A stretch of DNA of 64,000 nucleotides from Solihabitans fulvus (GTDB taxonomy: Bacteria > Actinomycetota > Actinomycetes > Mycobacteriales > Pseudonocardiaceae): NCBI RefSeq assembly GCF_008386585.1, contig NZ_VUOB01000033.1, positions 40,793-104,792 of the forward strand. Reading direction: 5' to 3'. The notes under the pieces were generated by a model. That model worked only from the letters and a program-made list of their open reading frames with translations, was not told the origin of the DNA and searched no databases. A program made the translations under genes and the position numbers. Positions within the stretch are counted from its first letter, which is position 1; each line of letters starts with the position of its first letter. Shown in pieces: positions 60,777-64,000 of the stretch.

Positions 60777-63700
60777 GTGGCCGAGCGGGTTGGACGCGCT
60801 CCGGTTGTACTTGGCCCTACGCACCAGAAGGTCGGCCGCCCCAAGGACGGCGCCGTCACCCTGGACGGACTCACCATGCCGGAGTCCCCGACGCTGCTGT
60901 GCGATCCCAAGGGAATCGTCATGCAGGCCAACGCCGCGGCCGCCGCGCTGGCCGGCGCGGCGACCCAGGACGACCTGGTCGGCAGGCCGTTGCGGTCGCT
61001 GCTCGTCGGCGACGAGTCCGACCTGCGGCTGGACAGGAAGGACGACAGCGAGCTGCCGGTTCGCGTGGTGCGCTGGCCGGTGCCCGGCACCGGTCTCCAG
61101 GCCGTGCTGCTGGTCGATGTGTCCGATCTGGCCGCCTCGGCGACGGCCCTGCGCAACGAGCAGCGGACGCTGCGCGAGGTGCAGCGCGTCGCCGGCATCG
61201 GCTCCTGGGCCTACGACCCGGCGACCGGCGTGACCGAGTGGTCCGCGACCCACTACCAGCTGATGGGCATCGAACCCGGCACCGTGGTGCCCGGCGCCCA
61301 GGCGGTGCTGGACATCGTGCATCCGGACGATCGGGACCGGGTCGCCGCGTACTGGGAGAACCGGGAGGACTCGGGCGATCCGATCGACATCGAGTACCGG
61401 ATCATCCTGCCGGACGGGGAGACCCGCCGGATTCGCGGTGTCGCGCGGGCGAAGCTCGGCGAGGACGGCAGGGCGGAGCGGTTCACCGGCTACATCAGGG
61501 ACGTCACCGCCCAGTGGGAGACCGACGCGCAGCTCGCGCTTGAGCGGGCCAGGCTGCTTGAGGCACAGCGGATAGCCAGGATCGGCAGCTGGAGCTACGA
61601 CGTCGCGACCGGAGCCATCCACCGCAGCGAGGTGCTGTTGGAGCTCTACGCGGAGATCGGCGTCCTGCCAGACGACAACATGCTCTGCGGGGTGCACCCC
61701 AAGGATCTCCCGCTGCTGGAGGAGATGCGCGACAAGCTGCTGCACGCCGAGCACGGCGACCCGATCGAGGCCGAGGTGCGCAGCGAGTTCGGCGAGCGGG
61801 TCTTCGTGTGCCGGGCGCGGGCGCAGCTGTCCGAGTCCGGCGACAGCAAGCGCCTGCACGGCACCATCCAGGACGTCACCGAGGCGCGGGCGTTGGAACG
61901 GCAGCTGCGGGACGACCGGCGACGGCTCGCCGACGCGCAGCGCGCGGCCAAGCTGGGCACCTGGGAGTGGGATCCGAACACGGGCGACACGGTCTGGTCG
62001 GACATGCTCTGCGAGCTGTTCGGCGTGCCGAGGGAGGAACGCACCAGCTACCAGACGTACCTGGACCTGGTGCACCCCGAGGACCGGGCCTGGGTCGACG
62101 ACATCTGGCAGCAGCTGATCACCGACCGCAGGCCGGTCGAGTGCGAGCACCGCCTGGTGCGCAGGGACGGCTCGGTGCGGGTGTTCCGCTCGCACGGCGT
62201 CGCGGTGACCGGCGCGGACGGCCAGCTGCTCGCGGTCGGCACCGCGCAGGACATCACCGAGCAGCGCGGCGTCGAGACGAGAATGGAGCGCTCCAGCCAG
62301 CGGTTCACCGACCTCGTCGCGGTGACCCCGGTCGGCATCGGGCTGTTCGACGAGAGCGAGCGTCTCGTCGACGCCAACGACGCCCTGTGCGACCTGTTCG
62401 GGATGGAGCTGGACCAGCTGCGCGGCATGACCGCCGAGCAGCTCACCCACCCCGACGACAAGGCCGACCGGCTCAAGTCGGTGGCCAGGATGATCGGCCC
62501 GGACCGGACATTCAAGGTGCCGCAACGGATCCTGCTTCGCCCGGACGGCGAGGTGGTCTACTGCGAGCTGCACATCTCGATCTCCGTGCAGGACGACGGC
62601 CAGCGGTTCTGGCTGGTGGTGTTCCAGGACATCACCGAGCGCCGCCGCACCGCCGAGGCGCTGCGCCACCAGGCGACGCACGACGAGCTGACCGGGCTGC
62701 CCAACCGGGCCGCGGTCAAGGAACTGCTCAGCGGACTGCTGATCGCCGAGGGCGCGGACAAGGTCGCGGTCCTGTTCTGCGATATCGACAACTTCAAGCG
62801 GGTCAACGACTCCCTCGGCCACGACGCCGGCGACGAGCTGCTCGTCGCGTTGGCGCGCAGGCTGGAGGGCGGCCTGCCGGACGGCTGCACCGCGGCCAGG
62901 CTGTCCGGCGACGAGTACGTGATCATCTGCGAGGACATCGACACCGTCGGCGGCGTGGACGCGTTGGCCACCAAGGTCGCCGGCCTGCTGCGCACGGCGG
63001 TGCCGGTGCACGGCCAGCTCGTGCGGGTGTCCGCGTCGATCGGCGCTGCCGTGCCGAACGGCTCGCGGGCGACCGGGGCCGACCTGCTCCGGTTCGCCGA
63101 CGCGGCGATGTTCGAGGCCAAGCGCGGCGGCGCTGGCCGGGTCTCGCTGGCCAGCGCGGCGCTGATCGCCTCGGCAGACCGCCAGGTGCACCTGGAAGGA
63201 CAGCTGCGCGACGCGCTCGCCCACGACGGCCTGGTGCTGCACTACCAGCCGGTGGTCGGCGTGGACGGCTCGGTGCTGACCGCCGAGGCGCTGGTGCGCT
63301 GGCCGCACCCCGACCGCGGCCTGCTGCCGCCCGACGTGTTCCTGCCCGTCGCCGAGCAGGGCGACCTGCTGCGCGAGCTGGACCGCTGGGTGCTGCGCAC
63401 CGCGCTGAAGGAGGCGGCCACCTGGCCGTCCCCGAACGGCAAGCCCGTCGCGGTCGCGGTGAACCTGTCCGGGCTGGTGCCTGGCGATCCCGACTTCGTC
63501 GACTCGGTCGCCAACGCGGTGGCCGAGGCCGGCATCGAGTGGGACCGCGTGGTGCTGGAGCTGGTGGAGACGGCCCTGGTGGATCTGCCGTCGCGGACCA
63601 GGCAGGCGATGGGTGTGCTGGTGGAGCGTGGGGTGCGGTTCGCCGTGGACGACTTCGGCACCGGCTACTCCTCGCTGGCCAGGCTCAAGGACCTGCCGGC

Positions 63701-63968
63701 GCAGATCATCAAGGTGGACCGGCGGTTCGTCTCCGGCGTCGGCAACGACTCCTCCGACTTCGCCGTCGCCAAGGCCGTGGTGGACATGGCTCGGGCGATG
63801 GGCCGCAGCTGTGTCGCCGAGGGCGTGGAGACCGCGACCCAGTTCCACGTCCTGCGCGGGGTCGGCGTCGACGCGTATCAGGGCTGGCTGTTCTCGCGTC
63901 CGGTGCCGCCGAGGGAGTTCCGCGCGGTGCTCGCACTCGGCCCGCTGCACGTGCCCCGCGCCGGCTGA
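60777..63968 (+). CDS. Multi-PAS GGDEF-EAL protein (cyclic-di-GMP metabolism)
   Basis: About 1063 residues if GTG 60777 (GGGAAGGG upstream) is used; ATG 60876 is an alternative and an upstream frame to 60579 is open. Four or five PAS/PAC repeats (YIRDVTAQWETDAQL, IQDVTEARALERQL, AQDITEQRG, FQDITERRR) fill the first ~620 residues. The GGDEF domain follows (DELTGLPNRAAVKELL, CDIDNFKRVNDSLGHDAGDELL) with the signature written SGDEY at ~710. The EAL domain has EALVRW (837), VVLELVETALVD and DDFGTGYSSLA, all intact. Cytosolic. Phosphodiesterase activity is likely; cyclase activity is uncertain. Confidence 0.92.
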   Translation: MAERVGRAPVVLGPTHQKVGRPKDGAVTLDGLTMPESPTLLCDPKGIVMQANAAAAALAGAATQDDLVGRPLRSLLVGDESDLRLDRKDDSELPVRVVRWPVPGTGLQAVLLVDVSDLAASATALRNEQRTLREVQRVAGIGSWAYDPATGVTEWSATHYQLMGIEPGTVVPGAQAVLDIVHPDDRDRVAAYWENREDSGDPIDIEYRIILPDGETRRIRGVARAKLGEDGRAERFTGYIRDVTAQWETDAQLALERARLLEAQRIARIGSWSYDVATGAIHRSEVLLELYAEIGVLPDDNMLCGVHPKDLPLLEEMRDKLLHAEHGDPIEAEVRSEFGERVFVCRARAQLSESGDSKRLHGTIQDVTEARALERQLRDDRRRLADAQRAAKLGTWEWDPNTGDTVWSDMLCELFGVPREERTSYQTYLDLVHPEDRAWVDDIWQQLITDRRPVECEHRLVRRDGSVRVFRSHGVAVTGADGQLLAVGTAQDITEQRGVETRMERSSQRFTDLVAVTPVGIGLFDESERLVDANDALCDLFGMELDQLRGMTAEQLTHPDDKADRLKSVARMIGPDRTFKVPQRILLRPDGEVVYCELHISISVQDDGQRFWLVVFQDITERRRTAEALRHQATHDELTGLPNRAAVKELLSGLLIAEGADKVAVLFCDIDNFKRVNDSLGHDAGDELLVALARRLEGGLPDGCTAARLSGDEYVIICEDIDTVGGVDALATKVAGLLRTAVPVHGQLVRVSASIGAAVPNGSRATGADLLRFADAAMFEAKRGGAGRVSLASAALIASADRQVHLEGQLRDALAHDGLVLHYQPVVGVDGSVLTAEALVRWPHPDRGLLPPDVFLPVAEQGDLLRELDRWVLRTALKEAATWPSPNGKPVAVAVNLSGLVPGDPDFVDSVANAVAEAGIEWDRVVLELVETALVDLPSRTRQAMGVLVERGVRFAVDDFGTGYSSLARLKDLPAQIIKVDRRFVSGVGNDSSDFAVAKAVVDMARAMGRSCVAEGVETATQFHVLRGVGVDAYQGWLFSRPVPPREFRAVLALGPLHVPRAG

Positions 63969-64000
63969 GGCCCGGCCCTAGAGCTCCTAACACAATGACT

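Noticed and set aside
60639..63950. 1103-codon minus-strand frame opposite the GGDEF-EAL gene
   Set aside because: Shadow of a gene with clear PAS, GGDEF and EAL motifs; translation is His/Arg/Val-rich without domains.

Overview
The window is very GC-rich chromosomal DNA (many GTG and a few TTG starts, third codon positions almost all G or C) from an actinomycete. Gene content and order follow the conserved block that in Mycobacterium tuberculosis runs from about Rv3259 to Rv3214 (pmmA-manA, sahH-tmk-mtrAB-lpqB, hpf-secA1, rsgA-aroA, sigH-rshA, TB7.3-pdtaS-whiB1). The accessory genes (nickel superoxide dismutase with SodX, DUF574 methyltransferase, secreted proteases) suggest a Pseudonocardiales-type organism rather than a mycobacterium. 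The family is an inference; no rRNA or tRNA was seen.

Layout. 0-14 kb: end of a large membrane protein (probable glycosyltransferase), a divergent zincin-like protein, DUF3499, then a mannose operon (phosphomannomutase, Trm112-like, SIS-type isomerase, ManA), a CDF metal transporter, an APC permease, a GlmL/MutL-like ASKHA protein and a polytopic lipase-like protein. 14-27 kb: ahcY, an accessory island (HTH regulator with two palindromic operators, secreted papain-like protease and a secreted partner), tmk, a methyltransferase, mtrA-mtrB-lpqB, comF-like, hpf. 27-45 kb: secA followed by a large minisatellite, an Rv3235-like protein, HAD hydrolase, TrmH methyltransferase, a phosphotransferase, a WS/DGAT acyltransferase containing TTA codons, DUF6912, VOC protein, P5C dehydrogenase, lipoprotein, rsgA-aroA, SRAP, an alpha/beta hydrolase and three adjacent tandem-repeat arrays. 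45-57 kb: ybaK, sigR-rsrA with an auto-regulatory type promoter, the 24-residue ribosomal protein bL37, a biotinyl-domain protein lacking its acceptor lysine, pdtaS, whiB1, diacylglycerol kinase, a trypsin-like protease, DUF574, DUF4259, a TetR/secreted-protein pair, GNAT, histidine phosphatase, a membrane protein. 57-64 kb: an MmpS-like lipoprotein, sodN/sodX, rmlC, malic enzyme and a multi-PAS GGDEF-EAL protein.

Functional themes: envelope sugar supply (mannose and rhamnose), two-component control of envelope and division (MtrAB-LpqB), protein export (SecA), thiol/oxidative stress (SigR-RsrA, NiSOD), and second-messenger or redox signalling (PdtaS, WhiB1, GGDEF-EAL).

The most striking unexplained structure is a set of short tandem repeats, with units of 11 to 71 bp, that include or abut the stop codon of a gene. 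At least eight loci are clear (near 8.5, 11.7, 34.75, 36.8, 43.9, 44.5-44.8, 46.5 and 53.05 kb) and three are weaker (2.3, 48.7 and 49.45 kb). A second is a 95-bp MITE-like inverted repeat inserted in frame inside the first gene.
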